Under the pieces are notes generated by a model. The model saw only the letters and a program-made list of their open reading frames with translations, was not told the origin of the DNA and searched no databases. From Lutjanus erythropterus (Eukaryota; Chordata; Actinopteri; Lutjaniformes; Lutjanidae): a DNA stretch of 64,000 nt. The position numbers and the translations under genes were made by a program. The stretch is from assembly GCA_020091685.1 (NCBI GenBank), contig CM034612.1:27210655-27274654 (forward strand). Direction: 5' to 3'. Shown piece by piece: positions 1 through 12,476 of this stretch (its first letter is position 1; every line of letters begins with the position of its first letter).

Positions 1-799
1 GTGATAGCCAGTGGGAGTTCTGTAGAAGGAACCACTTCTCATGTACAACCTTAGGCCTGCTCCCTACAATTGACCCGGCACTACCTGTCACATCCTATAA
101 TGTCTGATCAATTACCCCTGTTACAGTCCCTGACGGGAGAGTGTTGGTAGCTGAGAATGAAACCTAGTGTGTGTATGTTCGTGTGTGTAGTTACAAGCAG
201 CACAGGCCACATCTGGCTGCCTGTGTCCCCTGGGTGCTGTCGCACATGAGGCTGGTGACCAGAATAGACCCCCTCCCCTTGTTTATTCTGCCTTGACTGT
301 CAGGGCGGCCGCTCCCCAAACCCAATCACAAAGTGTGTTATTGAAGCAGAGCAGTCCCTGCAGGAGCAATTACATGGCCAGTCCTGTTTAATTTCATACA
401 GTCAGGGCTGTTTCTGCTGCTACAGTGTGTGACTGGAAGCCAGCAGCCCATGGGCTTCCTGCTGGGAGCACCACAACTTGCCAAGACCAAGGAAAATAGG
501 AAAAGAATCAGTACAGGGACACTCATTTTATACTATTATTCCAAATACGACAATATTCCGAATTTGATATGGGTTATGTAAACAGTTTATTATATTTAAA
601 TATTCTGAATAAGGCCTTATTCCAACTGTAGGTACAATGTAAAATGTAGCTGTCAGAATGTAGATGTCAGCTCTGTGTGTTGCAAACAAACCCAGTAACA
701 GTTTTAAAGCTGGGGTAGAGATGTATGCACAAGAGAAAAGCCCTGGTCAGATTAGGAAGCTCCTGCTTTAAACATTATGAATGACTTGGATTAGAGAAG
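1..799. other. AT-rich sequence, no gene recognised
   Basis: Only short open frames without recognisable protein similarity. No repeat family recognised except AT-rich runs around 540-620. Confidence 0.5.
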
Positions 800-1126
800 C
801 AATGATTCATTAATGAGCTCATTATTATTCAGCTATTAAATTAAATGCCAACTATTTTGATAACTGATTAATCGTTTTGAGTCATTTGTTAAAAAAAAAA
901 ATCGAAATTCTGATTTTAGCTTCTTAAATGTGATTCTCGTTTCTTTATTCCTCTGACAGTAAATTCATTGTCTTTGGACACTGGACCAAAGAAGACATTT
1001 GAAGACATCACCAAGGCCTTTGGGAAACAATGATCAACATTTTTCACCATTTTCTGATATTTTATGGTCCAACCAACAAATTGATTAATCAAGAAAATAA
1101 TAGACAGATTAACTGATAATGAAATA
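800..1126 (-). mobile_element. hAT-like MITE, dispersed percomorph family, end-eroded
   Basis: The stretch contains ATTAATC/GATTAATC-type ends, an A-run, then a segment that in reverse complement reads as a conserved core (ATGTCAGAAAATGG-like, then AAGAAGCTGGAATC-like in the sister copy). The same family is on the plus strand at 34030-34340, which confirms it is a dispersed repeat. From memory of teleost genomes it is a non-autonomous hAT-type family ending in TGCAGC-type inverted repeats; those tips are eroded here. Confidence 0.65.
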
Positions 1127-1127
1127 C

Positions 1128-1345
1128 ATATCCAGGAGGCAGACACCAAAGATCTGTGGCAGGTGATCCAGAACATCATAAACCTCAAAGCACAAAACCA
1201 TCATGTGTGAAGCCACATTATCAGAGGACCTTAACACATCTTATGTTTGCTCCTCAACAAAGAATAAGCTGTGAAGTCTACTCCAAAAGTCTACTCATTA
1301 TGAATTGACATGGTTTGTGCATGTCCAAGGAAGGGATGTGAGTGA
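1128..1345 (+). mobile_element. Internally deleted LINE fragment, copy 1
   Basis: The plus strand reads DTKDLWQVIQNI, the kind of sequence found just before the reverse transcriptase domain of fish L2/Rex-type LINEs. It runs into a non-coding stretch ending in CATGGTTTGTGCA. The same order of blocks recurs at 2575-2757, so both derive from one shortened LINE derivative. It has stops and no 3' tail. Confidence 0.5.
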
Positions 1346-2030
1346 CTAGTCGACTACATGATTAAACGTCACACTTGCTAATTGTCAAAAGAAATACTCT
1401 TCAGTTAAACTATTTATCAATATTACATTCATGCCTAATGCCTTTTAACTATTTCCTCTAAGATGTTATGCAGCTGGCCACCACTAATCAGGGGTGCAGC
1501 CCCATCAGACAGCAGCCCCTCTCGCCCAGCATGCCCTGATGTCCCAGGCAACACTTGATGTTATTATCTAAACTAGACTAAACTGGTATATAACTAATTG
1601 ACTGTAGCAACGTGTGACCACATTCAGCACAGACATGGACATTAACCTGCAAGCAGAGCAGCTGCTGCTGCTAGCACTGCTAACGTTAGCCACACTATGT
1701 AACAGCTAACATCAGCTCTGGGTAAAGCATGTTGTTTACCCGCAGACACTGTGATTGTTTTTTGGTCTGAAAAGTTGAAGCATTTAGTGAGCTATAATGT
1801 TTTACAGGTTAATGTGTGATGTTTTTAATACACAGTGCAAAGTGTCACACATTTCAGCAGCATTTAAAATACAATTTTGTGATTGTAGACTGTGATTAAC
1901 AGCTTCAAATGTCCTTATTACACACATTTTTTTTTGACAATGTTTAACATTATCAATTAATAAACTGAGCTCAATTTAACAGCTTTCTGAGTGTTTTGTA
2001 ACTGTTACACTATTCAACTAGTCTAAATTA
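1343..2030. mobile_element. Possible non-autonomous DNA element, tentative
   Basis: GACTAGTCGAC near 1350 and CAACTAGTC near 2018 form imperfect inverted ends. Between them is AT-rich, non-coding DNA with a CTGCTGCTGCTAGC-like patch. Length and ends suit a hAT-type MITE, but I see no target duplication. Confidence 0.3.
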
Positions 2031-2569
2031 AATTTAAATTTCCAGGAACATCCTGGCAAGGCAATGTAAACAACGCTAGACACTGTCTGGACTTCCATAA
2101 CAGTACCCCAACACTATTACTACTAGACTATATATATTACTACTACTATAAGACTGGCATTGACCACCTCACAACTGGAAGCCATTTGGATTTACAAAAC
2201 ACAGGCTACTAAATATCAACCATTGTCACTGATCATCATCATTAATTTACTATGTGTTATATATATATATATATGTGTTTTGATGAATATTGTGGGCTAA
2301 ACAACACCATCTGCTGTGTGTTAATAAGCCTACAACTCCAGGCCAGAACTCCATGTACAAGCGGAAGATTCCTACTGGTGGAATACCACTTTAAAAAGGC
2401 CATTTGATCTGTTTGACAGATGTGGAGATGCATAAGAGTTGTTTGTTTTAAGGTCCAACATGGACACGTCTAGACAATAAAAGCATTTTAATTGTTTTTT
2501 GAGAACACATGTATCCCTTTTCAGAGATCACCTCAAATAAACTCAATTTGAGGTCAGAAAGGACTCCTA
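2031..2569. other. AT-rich sequence with a short (AT)n run
   Basis: An AT dinucleotide run lies at 2259-2274. No coding region recognised. Confidence 0.5.
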
Positions 2570-3027
2570 CTTTGAACACCAAAGATATGTGGCAGAACAT
2601 CACAGGCTACAAAAGCAGGATAGCCCCCCATCATGTGTGAGGCCATGTTGCCAGAAGCACATTTTCTACTTGCTTTGATCTCCTCAACAAAGAGTCAGTT
2701 GCAAAGTCTAGTCTGAAAGTTTACTCATTACAAAGTTTGCATGGTTTGTGCACATCCCAGGACAGGAGGACTCTGCAGTGGGTCATTAAAACTGTCCAGA
2801 ACATCTTTGGTAACCATCTACCAAGCATGATTGATGCCAGTGAGGTGATACAGAAGTATCTGCTGCTGTAACACCAGACTACAGAGCAGCTTCTTCCCTC
2901 AGGCTGAGATTCCTCAACTCTTCCTTTGCACTCCACCATAAAAAAACAGTTTTTCTGTTTGTAGCACAGGAACTTGAGTAGGGACTACAACTTGCACTTG
3001 CACAAATAAATGAACCTTGAACCTTGA
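2570..3027 (+). mobile_element. LINE 3' fragment, L2/Rex-type, copy 2
   Basis: It starts with NTKDMWQNITGYKSR-like coding, then jumps by internal deletion to the ORF2 C-terminal tail. That tail starts at 2758 and reads DRRTLQWVIKTVQNIFG, as in fish L2/Rex-type LINEs. The tail then passes through LLPSG into a 3' UTR ending in AAATAAATGAACC and a GAACCTT microsatellite near 3005-3027. Stops and frame changes make it dead. The internal structure matches the fragment at 1128-1345. Confidence 0.7.
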
Positions 3028-5041
3028 AATGGTCATGAAATTTGCTGAGACCTTTCATGCTCCCAAATGGATGTTCTTGGCAATTCTTCAGTAATGAATC
3101 CTCAGTACTAAACTTATTTTCAAGAACAGTAAAATTACAATCATGCTGTTCATTCTATTCTTCTAGAGGCTTCAAAAGGTTTTAGACTTGTCTTGCTCGA
3201 GTGCCACATACATTACCAGGTATCTGCACTTTTGTTGACATCTGTAAGAGCCACCTTAAATTGCCAAGCACTCATCTGTCATTCTATTCTTCCTCTCAGC
3301 TACCTGTTACTTGACCTTTCCTTTAACCCCTCTCCACTTACCTGACATCCTAGTGATGTGACATCTGTCTTTGAACATGTTATTTGGGACTTATTTCTTT
3401 GAATTTATGAAGTTTGACCCATGGGACTTCTTTTATTTGATTTGGTACATAGATGACTGGACCTGTATCATAATCCCATTGTTGGATTTTAAAGCACTTA
3501 CACTTGTGTATTGAATTTCCATTCAGCCCATGGCTGTATACAAGTATCTGATGGCAAGCGATTCAGAGTTCATAAAGATATTAGACTTACAAAATGAGTA
3601 TTTGCAGGCTGGCTCTTTGTCTTCAGTCTTCAGATTCTACAGAAATGGAAATGCAAAATGCAAATGGGGTCAAAAGAGAACACTGAGACAGTGTAGATAA
3701 GGTTGAGTGAGATAAAAGAGAAAAGTGGAAATTTTTCTTCCCTTTCATATCTCCGGGGACTCAGGATGTCAGGTCATTAGCTGTGAGATTATGAGATGGA
3801 GTTAATAGGGGAAGTGACACAGAATAACAACAGTCTCCCCTCGTATTAGAAGCTGCTTAGTTTGATCTCCTTACTGAACATTTCATTGCAGTGAAAAGGG
3901 GTGGATATTGAACTTACACATTTTGAAGCTTTAGCCAAACCCATAATCAGTGAGCACTTACAACCTAAAACAAAATGAGTCCAGGGCATTTCTTGCAGTC
4001 ATGTTGAATTTTTCTCAACTGATGGAAGCAGAGGGGAAGCCTGAGGGCCTTCTAGGCCTTCACTATTAAAAGTGTTGTATTTAAATATATTATATTTGAC
4101 TTATTTCATTTGATTATCAAGCTATTTTCTTCTAATTCTAACTTAAACATCATTTTCTGTCAGCTTTACTTCAGAAATGAAAGGGTTACTGTCCCGAAAA
4201 CAGCAGATCAGAGTTATCTAATCAGGTTTTTTTGTTGTTGTCTCTCAGCAGAGAAAGGTTAGATCTGGCTCACTCACTGGTCAGGACTTCATCACTGGGA
4301 CAGAAGGCCACAGCCTGTGTGTTTGTTTAGAAAGTGACAGGTGAATTAACCAATCACTTACAGTGGGTGGGACCAAAAATAATTCGCTTCGGCCTTCCTG
4401 AAGGACAGAGATATCTTGCTTGAGAGGAAGCAGTTGAGGCCCATGCTGCTGGTAGGTGGCTAACTTGATAGCACTGCCTTTTTTAAGCCAGACTTCTGCA
4501 GCGTAGCAGAGCATCTGCAAAGGACCGTGTTATTTAGGAGACTGATATTGCGCTCGTTCCTGTTTTTCAGACACCTGAATCTTTTTTAAAGCTCCTTCCA
4601 AAAGTGCAGCACAGCAGACAGGGCTGGACAGAAGCTGGACACAGAGAAATAAGAAACTCAGAATGATGCATAAAGATTATTACAACTTATTATTAGCTCT
4701 TAGTATCAAACACAAACTGAATTATAACTTATCCAAATGATAGTAACAGAGTAAATGTCAATTATCTACTGTTTAATACAACTTGAAGTACAGAAAACTC
4801 TAGGAAAAATGTTTTTATTCTGCTATCATTGTGTGGTGTTTGCTGCCCTCTAGTGGGTTTTTGTTTGTGGCAACTACACACTACAAACACATGTCACAAG
4901 CTACCTGCTGCCTGCTGCTTATTCCAGATCAAGATCTTTTTCCATTTTGCCCAATTGAAGTCCCACCTCTAGTAGTCATTGTTTGCCACAGAATGGAATT
5001 AATTCTAATTCAAATCCAGATATATGTCTTACTTAAAAGCA
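3028..5041. other. No gene or repeat family recognised
   Basis: AT-rich sequence with small chance open frames on both strands. Nothing in them resembles a known domain. Confidence 0.45.
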
Positions 5042-5254
5042 TACCGTATTTTCCGCACTATAAGGCGCACCTAAAAGCCTTTAATTTTCTCAAAAACCGA
5101 CAGTGTGCCTTATAATCCGATGCGCCTTATATATGGATCAATATTGGTTAATTATGGTTACCGTAGTCAGGGGGCGTCGCTGAAGTAACAGCGGTAAAAA
5201 CGGTAATGGGGAATTCCAGTCCCACACCACTTGTGTGTGTATAAAGACCCCAAA

Positions 5255-5362
5255 ATGGCACCTTTCAAGAGACACGCTTACGACGCAGAGTTCAAACTCA
5301 AGGCTATCAGTCACGCAGAAGAACATGGGAATAGAGCAGCAGCGAGAGAATTCAACAACTGA
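5255..5362 (+). pseudogene. pogo-type transposase N-terminal fragment
   Basis: A 35-codon frame starts MAPFKRHAYDAEFKLKAI and continues EEHGNRAAAREF before a TGA. This is the first helix-turn-helix (CENP-B N-terminal/Psq-like) DNA-binding part of pogo-family transposases, which binds the element's own ends. The rest of the transposase, including the DDE catalytic core, is missing. It is flanked by the matching pogo inverted repeats at 5042 and 5739. Confidence 0.75.
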
Positions 5363-5373
5363 CTGACTTATCT

Positions 5374-5542
5374 GGGCCCCGTTTCCCAGAGCCTTCGTAG
5401 CACTACGTGCGTCCTAAGTTGTATTTTAAGGTCTCCCTTAAGGTTGTCCCAACTCTGGGAAACAGCCCGTAACCTTAAGGGAGACCTTAAAATACAACTT
5501 ACGACGCACGTAGCGCTACGAAGGCTCTGGAAAACGGGACCC
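5374..5542. mobile_element. Palindromic foldback MITE nested in the pogo element
   Basis: The left end (GGGCCCCGTTTCCCAGAGCC) and the right end are inverted repeats, about 28 bp with 3 mismatches. The rest of the arms also pair, so the ~169-bp unit is almost one long hairpin. End motifs suggest a Harbinger-like or other cut-and-paste MITE. Target duplication is not clear. Confidence 0.75.
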
Positions 5543-5739
5543 TGACTGTTTTGTTGACATGCCCTTTAGCGCAGCTCCATCTAGTGGATGCATAACGCAA
5601 CCCCAGCCACTACAGTAGTTTCTATTCTATGCGCCTTATAATGCGGTGCGCCCTATATATGAAAACAGTTTTAAAATAGGCCATTCATTGAAGGTGCGCC
5701 TTATAATCCGATGCGCCTTATAGTGCGGAAAATACGGTA

Positions 5740-6977
5740 TTTTGGTGTTGGTGTCTGAGATGTTGATGTGATCACAACACTCGTGGTCTGATTCTGACAG
5801 GGGACTATTGTTTCATACCAACCCCTCTCTCACTCCTCATTCCCTGTGACACCCATACTGCCATACTTGCAAAAATGGCCCCAAAATGTGACTACAGACA
5901 AGCTGGAAACAGACACAACATTTGATATGCATCATTTGAGGCCTCCAGCACGCACTGAAAAGCCAATAACTCCAGCTATAACAGACCAGAAAACAGCTTT
6001 TTAAATGTATGGTTATCATAGAATAGCAAGATTACAACAATAATAAACAAAACAACAAATGAACACAGCACATCCTGGCCACAGTCATAATTAAATTAAA
6101 TGCAGAGCAGTTTTACAAATGTAAAAATACAGCATAGAAAGAAAGGAATGCACAGCCACCCTGAAGAAAATCAGTATTTATTTAAAATTTGAATTTCTTT
6201 AGAATTTCTTTCAGTCTGCAATTAGAAATGAGAACATCACATATAAATCTACAAATTCATGTCAATAAATGCAAAGCCTCAGATACTTCAATAATACAGA
6301 GAAAACATTACAGTAAAGTAATTTAACAAAACTTAGTCTGAAAAAGGTTTTGGCAGAAGCTACAGCTTATGACGCCTACGTTTTTAACAGCATGGCATAT
6401 TTAGCGAGGTCAGATCAAACAACACAACACAAACAAATACACATAATATAAAACACGCCTCCTCCATCATCATCATTATAAAATGATAAAAATCTCTTCA
6501 CATGTAGTTTGTTTACCATGTCTCCCAGCCACAAATCATACGTGGGTACAGACTCCTATGGGGATGTCACGACACTAGAAATCCAGAAGTTGATACCATT
6601 ACCAATAAATTTCCATGATCCTGATAATAAATTCAATTCCACAGACAAAAGGCTGAGGGGGATATTTACTGAGCCTGACACAAATCTTCTTTCAGAGGAG
6701 AATGTTGCAATGTCTGGACAGTAAATACATGAAGTCTGTCACTCTCTTTCCCATTCTCTCCCTCGTTATGCTTTCATGTCCTAACAGTTTATTTTAAAAG
6801 AACAGCAGTACACGTCTGGTGGTCTCTTCTCTGTGTCTTTAGCCTGGTGTTCAGCTGCACTGTATTGAAAAAGAAGTGAGTCCACAGTTTCAGGATTTAG
6901 TTAATTTTGTTGTGTTTTGAAGACCGATCAGCTGAGCTGACAGAGCGCACTGTTCTGTGTGCTCCACTGCAGCCAGG

Positions 6978-6978
<1 letters not shown>
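5740..6978. other. No gene recognised
   Basis: AT-rich. A 71-codon open frame at 6509-6724 (+) has no recognisable domain and no sign of splicing or a promoter. Confidence 0.45.

Positions 6979-7042
<64 letters not shown>
6979..7042. repeat. (TG)n microsatellite, about 31 units
   Basis: Uninterrupted TG dinucleotides. It creates long CV and TH repeats in overlapping open frames on both strands, which are artefacts. Confidence 0.98.
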
Positions 7043-7045
<3 letters not shown>

Positions 7046-8960
7046 TTGACTGGGACAAGGGAGACAGAGAGAGGCGGAGAGAAAGATATATGGCAGTCTA
7101 TTGCATGCAGTGTTTCTTGGAGTCATTAATTCTTTCAAATTTGTTGCCCCTGCACATCACAACTTTTTCTTTTGGTCAAGTCAAAGTGCTATCTTACACG
7201 TGTAGTTAAAAATATATATGAATAGTGTCACATTATCAAAATTTTAGCATCTGTTCTCATGCTATCCCTACACTCTAATTTCATAAGCTAGACTTATTTG
7301 CAATCACCATTCCAAAGAAAAGAGCATTTTTTCATACTTTTTTTTTTTTTGGAGTGAATTGTTCTAAGAATGGCTTTGAGTGAATCAAGCTTTCACTGCT
7401 TCCAAAACATCTGACAAACAATACAAGATGGTTTTGTAAAAAATGTGTGAAATTTGATATATAACCATAGAGAATGTGTTAAATTACCATCAACTTAGAT
7501 TGATTACAAACCAGTGAAACATCAGTATAAAGCTGTGTAACTTTTCTTTTATTCTTGTAGTAATAGTGTTCACACTTTTTTAAACCATAAGAGACGTAAT
7601 CTGATGGAACAGTTATGTATACTAAACATTCATTCTAGACCCCATCTTTGAGCTCTACAGTCAGCTTGTCCACCCACGACTGTTGAAGTCCTGCTGTGTT
7701 CAATCCAGTTCTGTTATGTAGCATCTGATAGTAATGGGAATCTGCCCTGCGAGTAACAGGATCAAAAGGAAAACAGTGTTTTCAATGTTATCATTTGAAT
7801 GCAGGGACTGTTAATGAAGAGGTGTAGCTACACCTAAACTTCTCCTCATCCACTGTGACGATTACATCACCAGTGCAGAGCAGAGGTGAAGGTGCAGCAG
7901 CCAGGATGAGCCAAATGAAGGAGTGTGACTGATGCGTTTTTGGGGTGTTGATGCTGAAAAATAGGACAGCAGCCACTGCTGTGTGTGTGGGTGTGTGTTT
8001 ACGCAGAAAATAACAGGGCCGACTGCTTGATGCATGTCACAGGGAGCCAAGTATATGTTGGAATGAGCAAAAAAGTGCATCAAACATGAAATACTAGGGA
8101 ACATGTACACACACATATACCCCCAAATCATGCACATGTTAAAGATGGCTAAATATTTTTCTCTCTTTGCTTATTAGTTCTAGAAAAAGGAAATATTTTA
8201 CCTCCATGTAGGCAATCCTAATACATGCCATTAAACACCAATACATTTTAATACAATTAAATAAAAACTGTGATCATGGGGGTGAGAGAGGTAAGAAGGC
8301 ATTATAAGTTTGGACACATTTCTTGTTTCTGCAGATCTGAGACTTGCTCGGTCATCAGCTGTTTGTTGAAATGCCTAAACATGACTTATGTTTATCTTTG
8401 TCTGTGAGGAGCAAAGGCAAAAAACAGCATGGTGTTATAGCACAACAGAGCCGCATACAGGAGAGCTCAGAGGCGATGGATGAGTCAACCAAGTGTAAAG
8501 TTTTAGGACAGTACATTGTTCTTCACTTCCCAGTTTCTACCAACAGTCAAAGTCGGGTTTTTTTAACCATGAGAGGGATGCTCCACCAAACCTTACCTGA
8601 CATGATGAGGTTCCCTTACCTTAAACCAATAATTATCTCTGCCAGAGGTTAGTCTTGGGGAGATCATGTGACTCTGTTTACAGGATGTCCCTGTTTTGTT
8701 TGTTTTGCCATCCATGCATCTGCATGGTCTCCATATTGGAGCGTTCAAGGTCCACTGGTACACAAATGAGAAATGCAGACTTCACTACAAAATCAACTGT
8801 AAGTTCTTTAATTGTGAACCAATTTTCATTAAATCTGGTTTGTTGTAAACATGAGAGATTGAACATGACAGTGGTCAATTATTATTAATAATTTCAGCAT
8901 TTTCTCCAAAAATGTAGATTGTGATATCTATTATGTTGTTGTAAAGCTGCCTGGTAACAT
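7043..8960. other. No gene recognised
   Basis: Several open frames up to about 100 codons (for example 8344-8652 +) show no family signature. No repeat family identified. Confidence 0.4.
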
Positions 8961-9090
8961 AACACAATGTTCACAAAATGTTCTAAATAAATTACAAAAT
9001 GTTCTAAGTATAAAACAAAATGTTAAAGATAACAAAATGTTCTAAATGAATAACAAAATGTTCTAATTGAATAATAAATGTTCTAAATGG
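8961..9090. repeat. Degenerate minisatellite, ACAAAATGTTCTAA unit
   Basis: Six or seven imperfect units of about 18-22 bp carrying ACAAAATGTTCTAA repeat head to tail with small spacers. Confidence 0.8.
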
Positions 9091-10239
9091 AGAAGTTTGG
9101 GCTCATCGTCCCGTACATTTAAATGTTGTTTCAAAGCCTCATCTACACTGGTAGAAATACAACTCTAATGAAAAAATCCTGAAACCTTTGTTTATTTATT
9201 GTTATTGTCCTAAAAGTTGTCTTATTTAAATCAGCACTGTAATCAGTGGATCATTTTACTGACAAACATAGACCGTCAGAAACTCCCAGTGTTAGACTAC
9301 AGAGAGAGACCATGACCTCAGTGTCCACACAGTGGACATGAACTTCCTGCCCCGATGAAAACAACAAAAAATCTGAACATAATAAAAGACAAAGCAACAA
9401 CAAAAACTACATTAGCTAATAGGCCACCTGTAGCTGTGATAGTTAGGCTGAGACCAAAATAACATCACCTCCACATAGTACAGATAGACAAGATATGAAT
9501 ATAAACAGTATGAATAATAAGAGATTCGCTGCTCATTGAAAATCTCAGCATGTACTTAATGGACCTCAACAAAGAAGAGGCAAAACCACCAAAGTAATTG
9601 GAAACCATTGGAAGAAGAGAGGCTGAGACAGCTGGGGCTTTATAAAGCTGCACTCATCACAGACCTGTTCACACTGTCCACATGATGAGACGGACAGGCT
9701 GAGCTTGATTAGAAGATGGACAGGTGCTAAATGGAGGTTTGTGTGTGTGTGAAAGTGATGTGGATGAAAGGTTTATGAGTGTCCACGAGGTGCCAAACAC
9801 TGCTGACTGTACAGAGAGGCAGAGAAATCATCTTCAGTGAGAACCACAACACAACACACCATCCAGGCAGTGTTACACTGCAACTACATGACTGTTTGAA
9901 CCAAAAAGATCCCTCATCATGACCATCAAGTTTCTCATAATGATACAACTGCCTCATTACAGCAACAAAAGCATCTCATTATACTGACTACATTTTAAGG
10001 CCTTCACAAATTCACAAAATGCAAATTTTATGGTACAATTCTGAGGTCCACAATGTATGTAGGGGAGGGCTGGGACCAAAGTGTCAGCACGGCACAGGGA
10101 CCTTTTCTCTCGTAACACAGACAAGGACTGAGTAAAAAACACAGTACAAGTAGAATAAAAAATATAGAGAATATGAATTAAAAAATATATACACACACTT
10201 GGGAAGTAAAAATAATAAAATAAAATACAAAATGGAAGT
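9091..10239. other. No gene recognised
   Basis: AT-rich non-coding sequence. No recognised repeat family. Confidence 0.4.
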
Positions 10240-10512
10240 ATTTTCTGTTTTTAAAGTTGTAGAAATATTAGTCAAAACCTTACTTGAGTAAAAGTATGTA
10301 AACATTATCAGCTGTTATCAGTATGAAAAGTACAAGTAACCACTGTGCAATGAAATGCTGCTTGTCAGTAACTAGTAATTGTATTTGTCAGGTAAATGTA
10401 GTGGAGTAAAATAGTTAAGTAGAACTATAAAGTAATATAATATGGATGTAATTCAAAATTGGACTTGGGTAAAGTACTTGAGTAAATGTACTTATTACAG
10501 TCCCCCACTGGA
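10240..10512. mobile_element. Dispersed percomorph MITE (ACTTGAGTAAA family)
   Basis: The segment holds repeated TACTTGAGTAAA-type motifs, GTAACTAGTAA, TAAATGTAGTGGAGTA, and ends TACTTATTACAGTCCCCCACTG. This is the signature of a very common percomorph non-autonomous DNA element ending in CCACCACTG. The left end is eroded and there is no coding capacity. Confidence 0.7.
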
Positions 10513-10718
10513 GATGACAGAAACTGAATGCGTGGTGTTGTTTTTTTACAAACTGATAAAAAACTGCTTTTTTGTGCAGAAAAGTGGGCAACACACCTTA
10601 AAGTAGGTACTTTATATAAACCTGTCAAAGACATTTAACCACAGACTCTCTGAGACATTTACATCTCAGGGAGAATTTACGCACAAAAAGTGAATTTTAA
10701 GCCACAAGATGGCAATTT

Positions 10719-10744
10719 TTAATTAATTAATTAATTAATTAATT
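10719..10744. repeat. (TTAA)n short tandem repeat
   Basis: About six copies of TTAA in a row. Such runs are self-complementary and also match the piggyBac target site. Confidence 0.9.
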
Positions 10745-12209
10745 CTTAAATCTTGTTATAGTATCAGATTTCTTTCATACTTATTAAGGTACTTTTTGCT
10801 GACTTTAGTCTTTCAGCATAAATTGTAAAATAAAATATAATTATTGTAAAGGACTTGCACAAATTGAAGTACCTTAACTCACCTTAAATAAACAAGTTCC
10901 ATTAGGTTATAAAACATGTTTATTTAGTTCTGCAAGTACAAATAAAGGTCTTTTTTCATATATTAAACTAAAACTGGTGTGATACCTTAAGATGTTTGTC
11001 TGACTGGTAAGTGCCTGGAAAATAGAAAACAAAACAGACTAATTTTTGGGAGGTTCATACTGTTTAAATAATTAATAATGAGTATGTAATGATAAAGTAT
11101 GTTATGGGAAAAGTGACATTAGCATAAATACAAATGTGCATCCATTTGAATGATCACATCAAGTCTTCTTTGCTTTAAGACTGTGGGGTCTAGATTGTAG
11201 AGTTGTCGTGCTCTCTGATATGTGAAATAAAGATGGAGGGTAAGATGTTATTATAACTGATAGAAATGATGGGCACACCTATAAAGATGAAATTGACACT
11301 GAATTATAGTTTATTTTACTAATTCTTTTTCTTTCCTCCCGCTCTTTGATGTGTACACTGTCTCATCAGTCTGCGGTGCAGGGAAGCCCTCATCAGAGAA
11401 TGTCAGCAGCTCTACAAATGAGCTGTGAAGAGGTCCTCGAGTCAGAACGAGGTCTGAAATGACGCCTGTCAAACCAGCAGGTGCAGAGCCTCAACCACAA
11501 TCAGCTGCCCTCATTTGCATCTGACATTTCCAGGAATCCCATTTGTTGGGAAATTTCATCCCAGGAAATGTCAAAGGTTTTCACTTAATCTAAAGCTAAA
11601 GGTTCTCTTATTCTGCCTGAAAGTTAGAATAAATAAATTCACTTTGCTCAACAAAAAATACTCGAATTTTTCTTAGCTAACAGTGAGTTGTGTCAAGGAT
11701 GACTTAAAGCTGCTATGGTTGGATTTTTTTAATGTTTCAAGTTATTCTAATGGCTTGATTTGATAGCATTAAAGCCACTTCAAATCAGTTTTCACCACTA
11801 TTGTCCATTTTTCACAAACAAAATCAGAGTTCAACCAACTTGTCATAATCTCTATTTATATTTTTAGTACTTTGTTTGTTCTTATGCACCAATGTACCAA
11901 ATGTCTTGTATGTGAAAACCTACTTGGCAATAAAGTTCAATCAGGCTCAACAGCAGACAACATGTTTAGAAGTGAACCCCAGACCCACGAGATCTCTTCA
12001 CCAAAACTGTGAATAATCTCAGGAGAGTCGTAGGAAAAGTCGTAGGTCATTAAAACTGAGTTGTTTTATCTACTAAGGAGGATGAAGTTGCTCGACAATT
12101 TTTGTAATTCATACAGAGATCTATTGCCTGAAGGAACTTATTGAACTGTTGCAATATTTCCTATATGGTCATCTGTTCACTGAGGACCAGACGGATTGTA
12201 GCTACATCA
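10745..12209. other. No gene recognised
   Basis: Non-coding. The part near 11380-11560 is less AT-rich than its surroundings and carries no repeat signature I know; it could be unique host DNA. Confidence 0.35.
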
Positions 12210-12400
12210 GGGCTGAAATGATTCTTTGAGTAACTCGATTAATAAATGGCTCCGGGCCAATTATTTCCCAGAGGCTTCGTTTAAATCCGGACAACTCTAA
12301 AGCACACTGTGTTTCACATGTGGTTTGTGTACAGACACTTGGAATTAAACGTGCCCCAGGGCTGAATTAGTGACGACCGGAGTATTGATAAACTCCGACT
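12210..12400. mobile_element. hAT-like MITE fragment
   Basis: It begins CAGGGCTGAAATGATTC with GAGTAACTCGATTA close by, and later has AGAGGCTTCGTTTAAATCC. These resemble the left end of another common percomorph hAT-type MITE. The right end is missing. Confidence 0.55.
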
Positions 12401-12476
12401 TTTAAGGTTTAGTGTAATTTATGATCACATACAACATGCTGCCTTCTGTGTCCATGTCCCGCCAGACACACACACA

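Larger units (their letters stand above)
5042..5739 (+). mobile_element. pogo/Tigger-type DNA transposon, internally deleted
   Basis: The ends are near-perfect inverted repeats: TACCGTATTTTCCGCACTAT at the left, and its complement ending ATACGGTA at the right, each including the TA target dinucleotide. Further GCGCCTTATAATCCG-type subterminal repeats lie inside both ends. It keeps only the start of a transposase (5255-5362), so it could move only with help. A palindromic MITE (5374-5542) is inserted just after that fragment. Teleost and other vertebrate genomes carry many copies of this family. Confidence 0.85.

Noticed and set aside
6890..7209. Open frames with long CV/TH repeats on both strands
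   Set aside because: They are translations of the TG microsatellite at 6979-7042; the same holds for frames over 16229-16276.
8961..9090. Regularly spaced repeats that might suggest a CRISPR array
   Set aside because: Units are degenerate, spacers tiny, and the genome is clearly a vertebrate; it is a minisatellite.
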